DNA of 11,494 nt from positions 1-11,494 of the forward strand of contig CAAGLU010000061.1 in NCBI GenBank assembly GCA_900770865.1. The letters run 5' to 3'. Below the pieces are notes generated by a model. It saw nothing but the letters and a program-made list of their open reading frames with translations, was not told where the DNA came from and did not search any database. The stretch comes from an uncultured Atopobiaceae bacterium (GTDB lineage: Bacteria; Actinomycetota; Coriobacteriia; Coriobacteriales; Atopobiaceae). The position numbers were made by a program, and so were the translations under genes. Below, one piece after another: positions 1 through 8,463 of the stretch (its first letter is position 1; every line of letters starts with the position of its first letter).

Positions 1-2375
<2,375 letters not shown>

Positions 2376-2379
<4 letters not shown>

Positions 2380-2410
2380 CGGGAACAAACGTTCTCATAC
2401 ATGGTACGAT
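2376..2410 (+). promoter_or_regulatory. Predicted LexA (SOS) box within a promoter-like stretch
   Basis: A perfect inverted repeat GAAC-AAAC-GTTC lies at 2383-2394, matching the core of the Gram-positive LexA operator (GAACN4GTTC). It begins two bases after a -35-like TTGACG (2376-2381) that overlaps the helicase stop codon; TACATG (2398-2403, 16-bp spacer) or TACGAT (2405-2410, spacer too long for that -35) are possible -10 elements. An operator between -35 and -10 is the usual position for repression by LexA. The next gene starts at 2547, leaving a leader of about 130 bases. The match is seen in the sequence; LexA control is inference. Confidence 0.5.
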
Positions 2411-2546
2411 ATCTTCGCAAGGGATGAAGCCACCCCGGAGGCCCCCACTGGCACGTGATGGCGCACCTCTCCCTTGCAAGCAACGCTCGAGCGTGGTCGG
2501 CGACGGCCGGCCTCCTGTCGGTTGTTTGAGGTTTGGGGGCACTCAT

Positions 2547-3152
2547 ATGTCTGGATACCAGGAGAGTTTGGTCAAGGTCAGCTGCCTGGCAGAGGCGGCG
2601 GGCATCCGCAAGGCGTTCGACGAGTGGAAGGTTCCGTTCTTCCGCATGTATGGGGTTGAGCGGGCTATTCGTGATGTGAGTCCAGACCTCCCATCCAGAG
2701 ATGGCGACATGCTCTGCCTGCCTCGTGTTCCCATACGGGTGGGAGACCTGTTTGTGGTGCTGTGCGGGGATCGGCATCCCTACCAGTGCTGTAGCGGTAG
2801 GTGGTTCTACATCGACGGCCTTGCGGATGTTGTGCACGAGAACTACCAGTCCTACCTCGTTCCCGTGGACGAGGGCAGGGTGCGCTCGTCTTGGGATGAC
2901 GATGTCCGCCTTGCGCAGCGCTCGTTCGTGAACTGGAAGGACTACCTCGCCAACATCGAGACTACCTGGGACAGAGACGAGGTTGACCCAAGGGCGCGGT
3001 TCGCGGAGGTTGTCTATGGTATTGGCGCAACTCCGCCTGCAAATATGGGGATAGACCCAGATCCCATCTACGCCATCGCGCGGATGCTTCGAGAACGTGG
3101 AATCACGGGAGCAATTGTCAACGGCAAGGTTCCCATGGAAGACATCATGTAG
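2547..3152 (+). CDS. Unrecognised 201-residue soluble protein
   Basis: I do not recognise a family. The frame is open from 2376, but ATG 2547 is preferred because GGGGG at 2535-2539 lies seven bases upstream (plus GAGG at 2528) and because the earlier part reads as low-complexity, proline/arginine-rich sequence. The protein has no signal peptide and no membrane segment. It is rich in aromatic and charged residues, with five cysteines (13, 57, 73, 81, 82; the last two adjacent), a hydrophobic strand-like core GDLFVVLCGD at 66-75, and tryptophans in the stretches SGRWFYIDG and VNWKDYL. Codon use includes ATA, AGA, AGG, CGG and GGA more often than in hisS, which hints at acquisition from elsewhere. 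It is the first gene after the predicted LexA box, so it could be DNA-damage induced. A hairpin with a T-rich tail follows the stop codon. A small immunity- or stress-type protein is possible but not shown. Confidence 0.7.
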   Translation: MSGYQESLVKVSCLAEAAGIRKAFDEWKVPFFRMYGVERAIRDVSPDLPSRDGDMLCLPRVPIRVGDLFVVLCGDRHPYQCCSGRWFYIDGLADVVHENYQSYLVPVDEGRVRSSWDDDVRLAQRSFVNWKDYLANIETTWDRDEVDPRARFAEVVYGIGATPPANMGIDPDPIYAIARMLRERGITGAIVNGKVPMEDIM

Positions 3153-3172
3153 GCGAGGCGAGCGTGCGGGGT

Positions 3173-3208
3173 GGGACCGCGAGAGCGGTTCCGCCCTGGC
3201 TTTCTTTT
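3173..3208 (+). terminator. Likely terminator after the 2547 gene
   Basis: GGGACCGC (3173-3180) pairs with GCGGTTCC (3185-3192) around a GAGA tetraloop of the GNRA type, eight pairs with one G-T wobble. A T-rich run TTTCTTTT (3201-3208) follows after eight bases. The stem is clear; the gap before the T-run makes its efficiency uncertain. Confidence 0.5.
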
Positions 3209-3324
3209 GGCACGTCGAGCACTCGCCATCTGGGAGACGCGCCTGCCAGCACGGCTGCCAACTACGAGACGCTACGAGATGAGGCGGGCGGGGGCCACCA
3301 CCAACGAGAGTTGGAGGTATGCCG

Positions 3325-3420
3325 ATGAGCGATTACGAGATTGTCAGTACCATCATCAGCCTTGTGACGCTTGTCATCGCGGCCGTAGCCCTTGGCCTGA
3401 GCATTAAGCCAAGAAAATAG
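3325..3420 (+). CDS. Small hydrophobic peptide, holin-like / type I toxin (31 residues)
   Basis: A 31-codon frame starts at ATG 3325, seven bases after a strong GGAGG (3313-3317); an in-frame ATG at 3319 is too close to that site to be the start. The peptide begins MSDYEIVS, then a single hydrophobic helix of about 18 residues (roughly I10 to L25), and ends with a basic tail KPRK. This design (MSxYE start, one membrane helix, positive C-terminus, about 30 residues) is that of the putative holin-like toxins (Hol_Tox type) found in type I toxin-antitoxin loci of Firmicutes, related in style to Fst and TxpA/BsrG. Such peptides insert in the cytoplasmic membrane and damage it when overproduced. 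The locus downstream supports this: the stop codon runs into a hairpin and a conserved-looking GC-rich element on the opposite strand (see antisense RNA). The family call rests on my recollection of these loci, not on a search. It was missed by normal ORF cut-offs. Confidence 0.68.
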   Translation: MSDYEIVSTIISLVTLVIAAVALGLSIKPRK

Positions 3421-3444
3421 CCGTCCCCAGAAGCTAGGAACGGC
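3411..3444 (-). terminator. Antisense RNA terminator, embedded in toxin stop region
   Basis: GCCGTCC (3420-3426) pairs with GGAACGGC (3437-3444, one bulged A) around a 10-base loop. On the minus strand it is followed directly by TATTTTCTT, a proper U-tract. On the plus strand the sequence after the stem is CATCTTCTCC, so it should act mainly on minus-strand transcripts. Confidence 0.5.
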
Positions 3445-3510
3445 CATCTTCTCCACGCCGAAAACGTGAGAAATGGAGGTGGCCTGTCCCGCGCCAACGG
3501 GTGCCGCCCG
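3411..3510 (-). ncRNA. Predicted antisense antitoxin RNA, overlaps toxin 3' end
   Basis: Read on the minus strand from about 3510, a transcript of about 100 nt would begin with a GC-rich hairpin CCCG-TTGGCG-CGGG (3501-3488), whose loop contains UUGG, a YUNR U-turn as used for kissing in antisense RNAs. A second long stem follows: TGGCC/GGCCA with ends at 3484-3480 and 3446-3442, plus CTCCA/TGGAG inside. It ends in the hairpin 3444-3420 followed by TATTTTCTT (3419-3411), a good intrinsic terminator that lies within the toxin's last codons. A -10-like TACGAT is placed seven bases before the proposed start. Convergent overlap at the 3' ends is the standard layout of txpA/RatA- and bsrG/SR4-type modules. 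The structures are seen; transcription is inferred. Confidence 0.5.
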
Positions 3511-3516
3511 TCTCAC

Positions 3517-3522
3517 ATCGTA
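3517..3522 (-). promoter_or_regulatory. -10 box for the antisense RNA
   Basis: TACGAT on the minus strand (plus-strand ATCGTA) sits about seven bases before the predicted antisense start. The matching -35 is weak (a T-rich TTTTCT 18 bases upstream), so only the -10 is annotated. In the Firmicutes loci I recall, a TATAAT-like box occupies the same place relative to the GC-rich hairpin. Confidence 0.35.
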
Positions 3523-3608
3523 GCACAGGGCAAGAGGCCGAGAAAAGCGCTCATCAATCTCTCTGCGGCACTTTAGTTTTGATAACAGAAGGAGGCTCCT
3601 AGGGTCAC

Positions 3609-4487
3609 CTATTCACGTTGGCGCTTCTTGTCCTCGCGTTGCGCTTCCATCTCGTCGAGCCGTCGCTCGTTCTCCTGGTACTGCTCTGCGGGTACTGGCT
3701 TTACGTGCAGGCCCTCTGCCCAGTTGCCGCTCTCGTTCCTCTTGAGATGGCGGTAGCCAATAACCGAGAAGACCAACGCGCCGGCAAAGTTCACAAGCAG
3801 GTCCTTCATGGTGTCGATGAGCCCGATGTCGAGGTAGCCGTTGATGGTCGTGGTGTCACCTGCGGCGGTGGTTATCGCGGTCGTCGCGATGTCGTGTAAC
3901 TGGATGCGGTTTCCCTCGTTTGCGGGATCAAGCGCAACGGATGAGATGCTCGTGACAAAGGTGTCCTTCTGCATGTCCATTCCAAGGAAGGTGTCGAAGC
4001 CAAACTCGACAAACTCCCATAGCACACCGATGGTCATCGAGAAGCAGAAGGCAACGATCGTCACGTAGAGAGGGGAAAGGTTGATGTCCTTGCTCGAGCG
4101 GTTAAGGAGGTCCACGAGGGAGAAGCCTATTGCGGCACACAGGAAGCCATTGAGCGTGTGCAAGACGGTGTCCCAGCCGGGAATCAGCACGTAGTAGTGA
4201 TCAATCTCACCGAGAATCTCGGCTGCAAAAATGAACGTGTAGATGATTGCCTGGAATAGGCCGGGTATCTCGATGCGTGCCTTGTCCTCCACGATGGAAG
4301 GTACCAGAAAGAGGACAAGCACCAGGATTGAGATGGCCACGCCTTCCCAGCGCTGGGTCATGATGCAGCGGATGAGTGTGAGGAGGACGAGTACCCTGAG
4401 AATCGAATAGAGGATGAAAGTGCGACGGTTGAGCGCTATGCGGTCCTTGAGGCGTCGCACAAACGCCTGGAACTTGCCCATTGCCAT
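3609..4487 (-). CDS. YjdF/DUF2238-like integral membrane protein
   Basis: A 292-residue polytopic membrane protein of unknown function. About six hydrophobic segments are visible: 24-42, 48-66, 76-93, 106-127, 139-160 and 229-245; the ends are charged, and the C-terminal 45 residues are E/R/K/Q-rich and may form a helix in the cytoplasm. Conserved-looking polar residues inside the membrane region, W105-D-x-x-x-H110, W157-E158-x-x-E161, and D225-T-M-x-D-L-x-x-N233-x-x-G-A, correspond to the pattern of the YjdF (DUF2238) family of inner-membrane proteins, which has a similar length and order of motifs; the family role is not established. A loop of about 60 residues rich in Asp/Thr (165-225) separates the last two membrane segments, longer than I would expect. 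Start: ATG at 4487 with TCCTTT complement (AAAGGA) seven bases upstream; a second ATG at 4481 is less well spaced. It is transcribed toward the antisense RNA region and divergently from the 4713 gene. Confidence 0.75.
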   Translation of the reverse strand: MAMGKFQAFVRRLKDRIALNRRTFILYSILRVLVLLTLIRCIMTQRWEGVAISILVLVLFLVPSIVEDKARIEIPGLFQAIIYTFIFAAEILGEIDHYYVLIPGWDTVLHTLNGFLCAAIGFSLVDLLNRSSKDINLSPLYVTIVAFCFSMTIGVLWEFVEFGFDTFLGMDMQKDTFVTSISSVALDPANEGNRIQLHDIATTAITTAAGDTTTINGYLDIGLIDTMKDLLVNFAGALVFSVIGYRHLKRNESGNWAEGLHVKPVPAEQYQENERRLDEMEAQREDKKRQRE

Positions 4488-4522
4488 GCGTGCGTCCTTT
4501 CACGGTTCAATATGTGATGAAA

Positions 4523-4551
4523 ATTATCGTAGTCCACCCAAGGTTTGTTCA
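4523..4551 (-). promoter_or_regulatory. Promoter for the YjdF-like gene
   Basis: On the minus strand TGAACA (4551-4546) and GATAAT (4528-4523) are separated by exactly 17 bases, matching the -35 (four of six) and -10 (five of six) consensus. They lie about 35 bases before the start codon of the 3609-4487 gene. Confidence 0.45.
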
Positions 4552-4712
4552 GGGACGAGAAGGTCATCCGCTGCCTTGCTAATCCTCGACAATCATCATG
4601 GACGTGCCGAGAAATGCTGGAGCCCGTGAACGACAAGCGCATTCGATGGGTAACATCCGGTTGCACGATTTCGCGTATGGTGCCAACGAATGCCTCACGA
4701 GGGGGTACATCC

Positions 4713-5504
4713 ATGGAAGACAACGTCTCAGAGCCCATCGTGGTCCCTACGACTGCGAAGAAGGAAGCCCCAATCATTCAGGCCAGGTTGCGCCACAAGA
4801 TTCTCAAGATGCCGGAGGAAGCCTGGAAGGCGAGCGGTATCAGGATATTTGGCCGCAAGATTCGCGCGCTTGTCTACACTACCGATCTCGCGGTCATCAA
4901 GAATTGCGATGCTGACGCCGTCTTTGCGGTCTACCCCTTCACTCCGCAGCAGTCCATCTCCGAGGCTATCATCGACGCCTCAAGCATCCCAGTATTCTGC
5001 GGCATCGGCGGTGGTACCACTCGTGGCGTTCGCACGGTCACGCTTGCGCACGACGTGGAGTGCCAGGGTGCCATGGGCGTGGTGCTCAACTCACCTATCT
5101 CGAACGTCAACCTCCGCGCTGTCTCCCTTGCCATCGACATTCCCACGGTCATCACTGTGGTGAGTGCCGACACCGACATTGCCGCGCGCATCGATGCTGG
5201 TGCGGCCATCATTAACGTTGCCGGTGGCAAGGACACTCCGGCCATCGTGAGCAAAATCCGCGAGAAGTTCCCCGACGTGCCCATCATCGCGTCGAGTGGC
5301 GGCACGGAGGAGTCCACGCGCGCCACGGTCGAGGCCGGCGCCAACGCCATTACGTACACCCCGCCTGCGCCAGCCATTCTCTTCAAGCAGATGATGGCCC
5401 AGTACCGCAGTCCCACATCCACTGCAGAGCAGCCCCAGCACACCGCGCTCGAGGTGCTCCAGGCCGCAGGTCTCTGGCACGACCAGCACGACCAGCAGCA
5501 GTAA
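4713..5504 (+). CDS. Conserved TIM-barrel protein (often annotated 'hydrolase'), function unknown
   Basis: A 263-residue soluble protein with the alternating strand/helix pattern of a (beta-alpha)8 barrel. Strands are visible as IRALVYT (50-56), AVFAVYP (69-75), PVFCGIG (93-99), MGVVLNS (121-127), PTVITVV (144-150), AAIINVAG (164-171), PIIASSGG (190-197) and ANAITYTPP (210-218). Glycine-rich ends of strands (GIGGGT at 97-102, VAGGKD at 169-174, SSGGT at 194-198) are typical of phosphate- or FMN-binding barrels. C96 next to GIGGG and K173 are possible functional residues. I recall very similar proteins across Firmicutes and Actinobacteria, usually labelled only 'hydrolase'; the reaction is not known to me. 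Start ATG 4713 is chosen over the longer open frame because GAGGGGG (4699-4705) lies seven bases upstream. The last 30 residues are Gln/His-rich. A strong terminator follows, so the gene is a single unit. Confidence 0.7.
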   Translation: MEDNVSEPIVVPTTAKKEAPIIQARLRHKILKMPEEAWKASGIRIFGRKIRALVYTTDLAVIKNCDADAVFAVYPFTPQQSISEAIIDASSIPVFCGIGGGTTRGVRTVTLAHDVECQGAMGVVLNSPISNVNLRAVSLAIDIPTVITVVSADTDIAARIDAGAAIINVAGGKDTPAIVSKIREKFPDVPIIASSGGTEESTRATVEAGANAITYTPPAPAILFKQMMAQYRSPTSTAEQPQHTALEVLQAAGLWHDQHDQQQ

Positions 5505-5525
5505 ACCAAACCACATTGGCTGGCT

Positions 5526-5539
5526 TGCCCTTCGGGGCA
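5526..5539 (+). other. TTCG tetraloop hairpin in the 3' untranslated region
   Basis: TGCCC-TTCG-GGGCA forms a perfect five-pair stem closed by the very stable C(UUCG)G tetraloop. It sits between the stop codon at 5504 and the terminator at 5549 and may stabilise the 3' end of the transcript. Confidence 0.45.
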
Positions 5540-5548
5540 GCTATCTGG

Positions 5549-5580
5549 AAAGGTCGGGGGCATCGCGCCCCCGACCTTTT
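5549..5580 (+). terminator. Strong intrinsic terminator
   Basis: AAAGGTCGGGGGC (5549-5561) and GCCCCCGACCTTT (5567-5579) are perfect complements, 13 pairs with a five-base loop ATCGC, ending in TTTT. Because the arms begin with AAA and end with TTT it should work in both directions, though only the plus-strand gene ends here. Confidence 0.88.
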
Positions 5581-5654
5581 CAGCTTTCGCGCAATGTCGT
5601 GCCCATGGGATGGTGTGAGACCGTAGGGGGTTCCGCGACCCATCGTGGGGAAGA

Positions 5655-5697
5655 CTCTTCCGCAAGGCGGCGTCACGGCGTCGCACAAGCGGAAGAG
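5655..5697 (+). promoter_or_regulatory. Inverted repeat covering the ribosome site of the next gene
   Basis: CTCTTCCGC (5655-5663) is the exact complement of GCGGAAGAG (5689-5697), with 25 bases between. The 3' arm overlaps the Shine-Dalgarno region GAGGGGAG (5695-5702) of the gene starting at 5709, so pairing could hide the ribosome site; as DNA it could instead be an operator. The repeat is seen, the function is inferred. Confidence 0.4.
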
Positions 5698-5708
5698 GGG
5701 AGTCTCAA

Positions 5709-6836
5709 ATGCACGATGAGACAACGACCAAAGCCAAGCAAGTTCCGACTGCGGTCCCGTCGGAGGAGGTAGCTGCCGCTTCGCGAGTGGCACGCTGGTG
5801 GAGGCGCCCCGTAGCTGCAACATCTCGTACCTCCAAGGCCGTCTGCATGCTTGGGGCAGCGTTTGCCCTCACCGCAGTCCTGGGCGCAACTCCGTCGAGG
5901 GTTGTCGCCGAGGAGCTCGACCATGCGGAGGTTATCCAAGAGGAGGCGCAAAGGAAGTCTCTTCCTAGTGAGAGGTCTTATCAGCAGGCCATTGAGCAGG
6001 ATGACTCCGATAACCACAATGCGACGCAGGCAGTGGCAACCGTACCAGATCCCATTGAGCCCCACATGCAGCCCACGGTGGATTCGCCAACGTCTCTCTC
6101 GCTTGCTGCCGCCTATGTCTCAGAGGAACAGGGCGAGTCCGCGGATGGCTCCGGCGAGGATGACGCAACGAGCAAAGACGCAGCTAGTGAGCTCAACGGC
6201 GAGGTCCTCACCTCTACGAGCGATGGTGCAGTCGTTCAGGTGGGCGCTGGCGAGTCCCTTGCGGCACGGGGATCGACCATCATCTCGGTTGCCCCCGAGG
6301 GATCCTCTGCGTTGAGCGTATCTGACGGCGGTTCTGCAGACGTCACGGCTGCCTCGACGCTCTCTGCGCGCGGAGAGAACTCCACTGCGCTTGCATGTGC
6401 TGGCACGGGCTCCGTTGCCCGCTTGAGCGATTCGTATGCCTATGCCTCTGGTGAAAAGTGTGCCGCTATCGCCGCATCCGATGGCGCGACCGTCTCGATG
6501 GAAAGCGGAAGCCTTGAGGCCACATCGGGGGCCGTGGTGCACGTAGAGGGGTCCGGCAGCAGTGTCTCTCTCGCCGACGTACAGATTCTTTCGACCGGCT
6601 CCCTTGCAGAGCTCTGCGGCAGCGCGACCCTCTCTCTTGATGGGGTCACCTCCGCAAGCTCCCATGCAGCGGCGATTTACGTTGCTGCTGGCGTGCCAGT
6701 CCTGCGGCTCACCAACGGGTCCGTCGTGCAAGGGACCATCGTGATTGCGGATGGCGCGGATATCGACATCCAGACCGACGCAACCTCACGCATCGACGGT
6801 CACATCGTGTACCTCTCTGCCGCGAACGTCGCATAG
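5709..6836 (+). CDS. Exported beta-solenoid protein, function unknown
   Basis: A 375-residue protein with an extended N-terminus: about 30 polar residues, a basic stretch RWWRR (29-33) to K43, then a hydrophobic core at 44-60 and a likely signal peptidase site after VVA (65-67). Residues 68-165 are acidic and Gln/Ser-rich, probably a flexible stalk. From about 166 to the end there are eight to nine rungs of 20-27 residues with a recurring pattern of hydrophobic-x-hydrophobic pairs and small residues (AVVQVGAGE, ALSVSDGGSADV, AIAASDGATVSM, AVVHVEGSGSSVSL, IVIADGADIDI). This is the signature of a right-handed beta-helix/solenoid as in passenger and adhesin-like domains. No catalytic motif, LPXTG, lipobox or C-terminal anchor is visible, so how it stays on the cell, if it does, is unclear. 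Start ATG 5709 has AGGGG eight bases upstream. Cysteines at 46, 230, 251 and 303 are unusual for an exported solenoid. No terminator follows; hisS begins 109 bases later. Confidence 0.7.
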   Translation: MHDETTTKAKQVPTAVPSEEVAAASRVARWWRRPVAATSRTSKAVCMLGAAFALTAVLGATPSRVVAEELDHAEVIQEEAQRKSLPSERSYQQAIEQDDSDNHNATQAVATVPDPIEPHMQPTVDSPTSLSLAAAYVSEEQGESADGSGEDDATSKDAASELNGEVLTSTSDGAVVQVGAGESLAARGSTIISVAPEGSSALSVSDGGSADVTAASTLSARGENSTALACAGTGSVARLSDSYAYASGEKCAAIAASDGATVSMESGSLEATSGAVVHVEGSGSSVSLADVQILSTGSLAELCGSATLSLDGVTSASSHAAAIYVAAGVPVLRLTNGSVVQGTIVIADGADIDIQTDATSRIDGHIVYLSAANVA

Positions 6837-6847
6837 TCCTTGGGGGC

Positions 6848-6943
6848 TATACTTGCAACCCGAACATGGTCGCGGAAGACGGCGCGTGGATGCGCCGTTC
6901 GTGGCCGCGACCAGATGCGCCCGGGCGGCGCGGAAGGAGCATC
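6848..6943 (+). promoter_or_regulatory. hisS promoter -10 and structured leader
   Basis: TATACT at 6848-6853 is a good -10 element but no clear -35 precedes it. The leader then contains a two-tier hairpin: TGGTCGCGG (6867-6875) pairs perfectly with CCGCGACCA (6905-6913), enclosing ACGGCGC (6879-6885) paired with GCGCCGT (6892-6898). A second element, GCGCC (6917-6921)/GGCGC (6927-6931) inside GATGC (6914-6918)/GCATC (6939-6943), frames the ribosome site AAGGAG (6934-6939); its two stems share two bases and cannot both form fully. No T-box sequence (GGGTGGNACC) is present. Structure is seen; regulation of hisS translation is inference. Confidence 0.45.
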
Positions 6944-6945
6944 AC

Positions 6946-8262
6946 ATGGCACAGCGGGTTCAGGGAACCGAGGACCTCTTTGGCGGCTACATGCGCGCCT
7001 GGCAGCACATGCAGGACGTGGCGCGTGACCTCTTTGGCGCTTACGGTTTCGACATGGTCGAGACCCCCGCAATCGAGCAGGTAGACACCTTTGTCCACGG
7101 TATTGGCGAGTCCACGGACGTCGTGCGCAAGGAGATGTTCCGTGTGGTCTCTGGCGCGCTCTTCGAGAATCTGCTCGAGCAGGGTTCCGAGGCGGGGCTT
7201 AAGCCCAAGCAGCGCCTGGCCATGCGTCCCGAGGGGACGGCTGGCGTGGTGCGCGCTGCCGTGGAGAACAACATGGTGCCCCAGGGTGCCGCGCCCGCAA
7301 AGCTTTGGTACGCTGAGGCCATGTTCCGTGGCGAGCGACCCCAGAAGGGCCGTCTGCGCCAGTTCCACCAGGTGGGCGTCGAGTGGCTGGGCGCCGCGGA
7401 CCCGGCGGCGGATGCCGAGTGCATCATCATGCTCATGGAGTACTACAAGCGCCTTGGCTTCGACCCCTCTCGCCTGAAGCTCTCCATCAACTCGATGGGT
7501 GATGCCGCGTGCCGCCCCGCCTATCGCGAGAAGGTCCGTCAGTTCATTCTTGACCACGCTGATGAGATGTGCGAGGACTGCCTCGAGCGCGCGGAGATTA
7601 ACCCGCTGCGCAGCTTCGACTGCAAGAACGACCACTGCCGCGAGGTCATGCGTGACGCTCCGCTTGCCAAGGACAACCTCTGCGACGACTGCGCCGAGCA
7701 CTACGCGCAGGTAAAGCGCTATCTTGACGCGGCAGGCGTTGCCTACGTCGAGGACCCCACGCTCGTGCGCGGTCTTGACTACTACACACGTACGGTCTTC
7801 GAGGTCGAGGCCGTGGACGGCGGCGTTGGCGCCATCGGAGGTGGTGGCCGCTATGACGGGCTCATGGAGCTCGAGGGTGGCAAGCCTACGCCAGGCATCG
7901 GGTTCGCCGTGGGCTTCGAGCGCATTGCGCTTGCGCTTGCTGCGCAGGGCGGCTCGCTCGAGACGCCCCAGCCCGGATGCGTTTACGTGGCAGGGACCTC
8001 GGCGGACGAGCGTGAGGCGGTCTTCTCGGCTACGCTTGCGCTTCGTCAGGCTGGCGTGCGTACCGAGGCCGACTACCAGGGCCGCTCGCTCAAGAGCCAG
8101 TTCAAGCAGGCCGACAAGCTCGGCGCGCGTGTCTGCGTGGTCATCGGGCCTGATGAGGTGGCGGCCAATGCCGTGACCCTTCGCGACATGGATACGCACG
8201 AGCAGACCCAGGTTTCTGCTGCGGAGCTCGTCTCTGCGGTGACTGCGCGCCTGGCGCAGTAG
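6946..8262 (+). CDS. hisS: Histidine--tRNA ligase
   Basis: Class II aminoacyl-tRNA synthetase charging tRNA-His with histidine using ATP, cytoplasmic, homodimeric in the family. Motif 2 is seen at RPEGT (94-98) with FRGERPQKGRLRQFHQ (127-142). The two histidine-binding signatures are LVRGLDYYTR (273-282) and GGGGRYDGL (298-306). Motif 3 is GIGFAVGFERIALAL (317-331). The C-terminal anticodon-binding domain begins near 340 (YVAGTS, VRTEADYQGRSLKSQFKQAD). The insertion domain carries cysteine pairs CEDC (209-212), CKNDHC (226-231) and CDDC (246-249), common in bacterial HisRS of this branch and possibly metal-binding. Length of 438 residues is normal. The open frame extends upstream to 6745 inside the previous gene, but ATG 6946 is right: AAGGAG lies six bases before it and the HisRS N-terminus begins there. 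aspS, a frequent partner, does not follow. Confidence 0.97.
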   Translation: MAQRVQGTEDLFGGYMRAWQHMQDVARDLFGAYGFDMVETPAIEQVDTFVHGIGESTDVVRKEMFRVVSGALFENLLEQGSEAGLKPKQRLAMRPEGTAGVVRAAVENNMVPQGAAPAKLWYAEAMFRGERPQKGRLRQFHQVGVEWLGAADPAADAECIIMLMEYYKRLGFDPSRLKLSINSMGDAACRPAYREKVRQFILDHADEMCEDCLERAEINPLRSFDCKNDHCREVMRDAPLAKDNLCDDCAEHYAQVKRYLDAAGVAYVEDPTLVRGLDYYTRTVFEVEAVDGGVGAIGGGGRYDGLMELEGGKPTPGIGFAVGFERIALALAAQGGSLETPQPGCVYVAGTSADEREAVFSATLALRQAGVRTEADYQGRSLKSQFKQADKLGARVCVVIGPDEVAANAVTLRDMDTHEQTQVSAAELVSAVTARLAQ

Positions 8263-8295
8263 CGCAGACACGGCGCAAATCCTAGGCCGCATGCG

Positions 8296-8340
8296 TGTGC
8301 CCTCCGGCGTTAGCCCGACGCCGGAGGGCACATTGCTTCT
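8296..8340 (+). terminator. hisS terminator
   Basis: TGTGCCCTCCGGCGT (8296-8310) and ACGCCGGAGGGCACA (8318-8332) form a perfect 15-pair stem with a seven-base loop TAGCCCG, followed by the moderately T-rich TTGCTTCT. It begins 33 bases after the hisS stop. Confidence 0.85.
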
Positions 8341-8395
8341 CGCGTGCCGGTGTCTTTCGGCCCTCTCCCGCGCACTCTCGCAGAGAATAGCTACT

Positions 8396-8448
8396 TTTCT
8401 TAAACGTCAGTCGCGTTTCCCCAGGTTGCGAGAATCAGTTATAAGAAA
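8396..8448. repeat. AT-rich patch with inverted repeat between hisS and prsW
   Basis: TTTCTTA (8396-8402) is the complement of TAAGAAA (8442-8448). It lies in an AT-rich stretch of about 80 bases that stands out against the GC-rich surroundings, between the two convergent genes. I see no reading frame or RNA gene there. On the minus strand this stretch follows the prsW 3' hairpin and could supply a U-rich tail. Confidence 0.3.
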
Positions 8449-8463
8449 TAGAACTAGACTTCG

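Noticed and set aside
2458..2529. A 23-codon frame (starts MAHLSLASNARAW) after the LexA box
   Set aside because: The only nearby ribosome-like site (CGGAGG) is about 14 bases away and the peptide shows no recognisable design. It may be part of the leader of 2547.
3262..3516. Minus-strand 84-codon frame across the toxin locus
   Set aside because: It overlaps the toxin and the predicted antisense RNA; no good ribosome site, and the RNA structures explain the conserved-looking sequence better.
5709..5909. Lipoprotein signal in the solenoid protein (cysteine at residue 46)
   Set aside because: The residues before the cysteine (SKAV) do not fit a lipobox and it lies at the start, not the end, of the hydrophobic core.
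6837..6945. T-box riboswitch ahead of hisS
   Set aside because: The conserved T-box bulge sequence and the terminator/antiterminator pair are missing.
6847..8331. Minus-strand open frame of 494 codons
   Set aside because: It lies wholly across hisS and its leader; the plus frame carries every HisRS signature.
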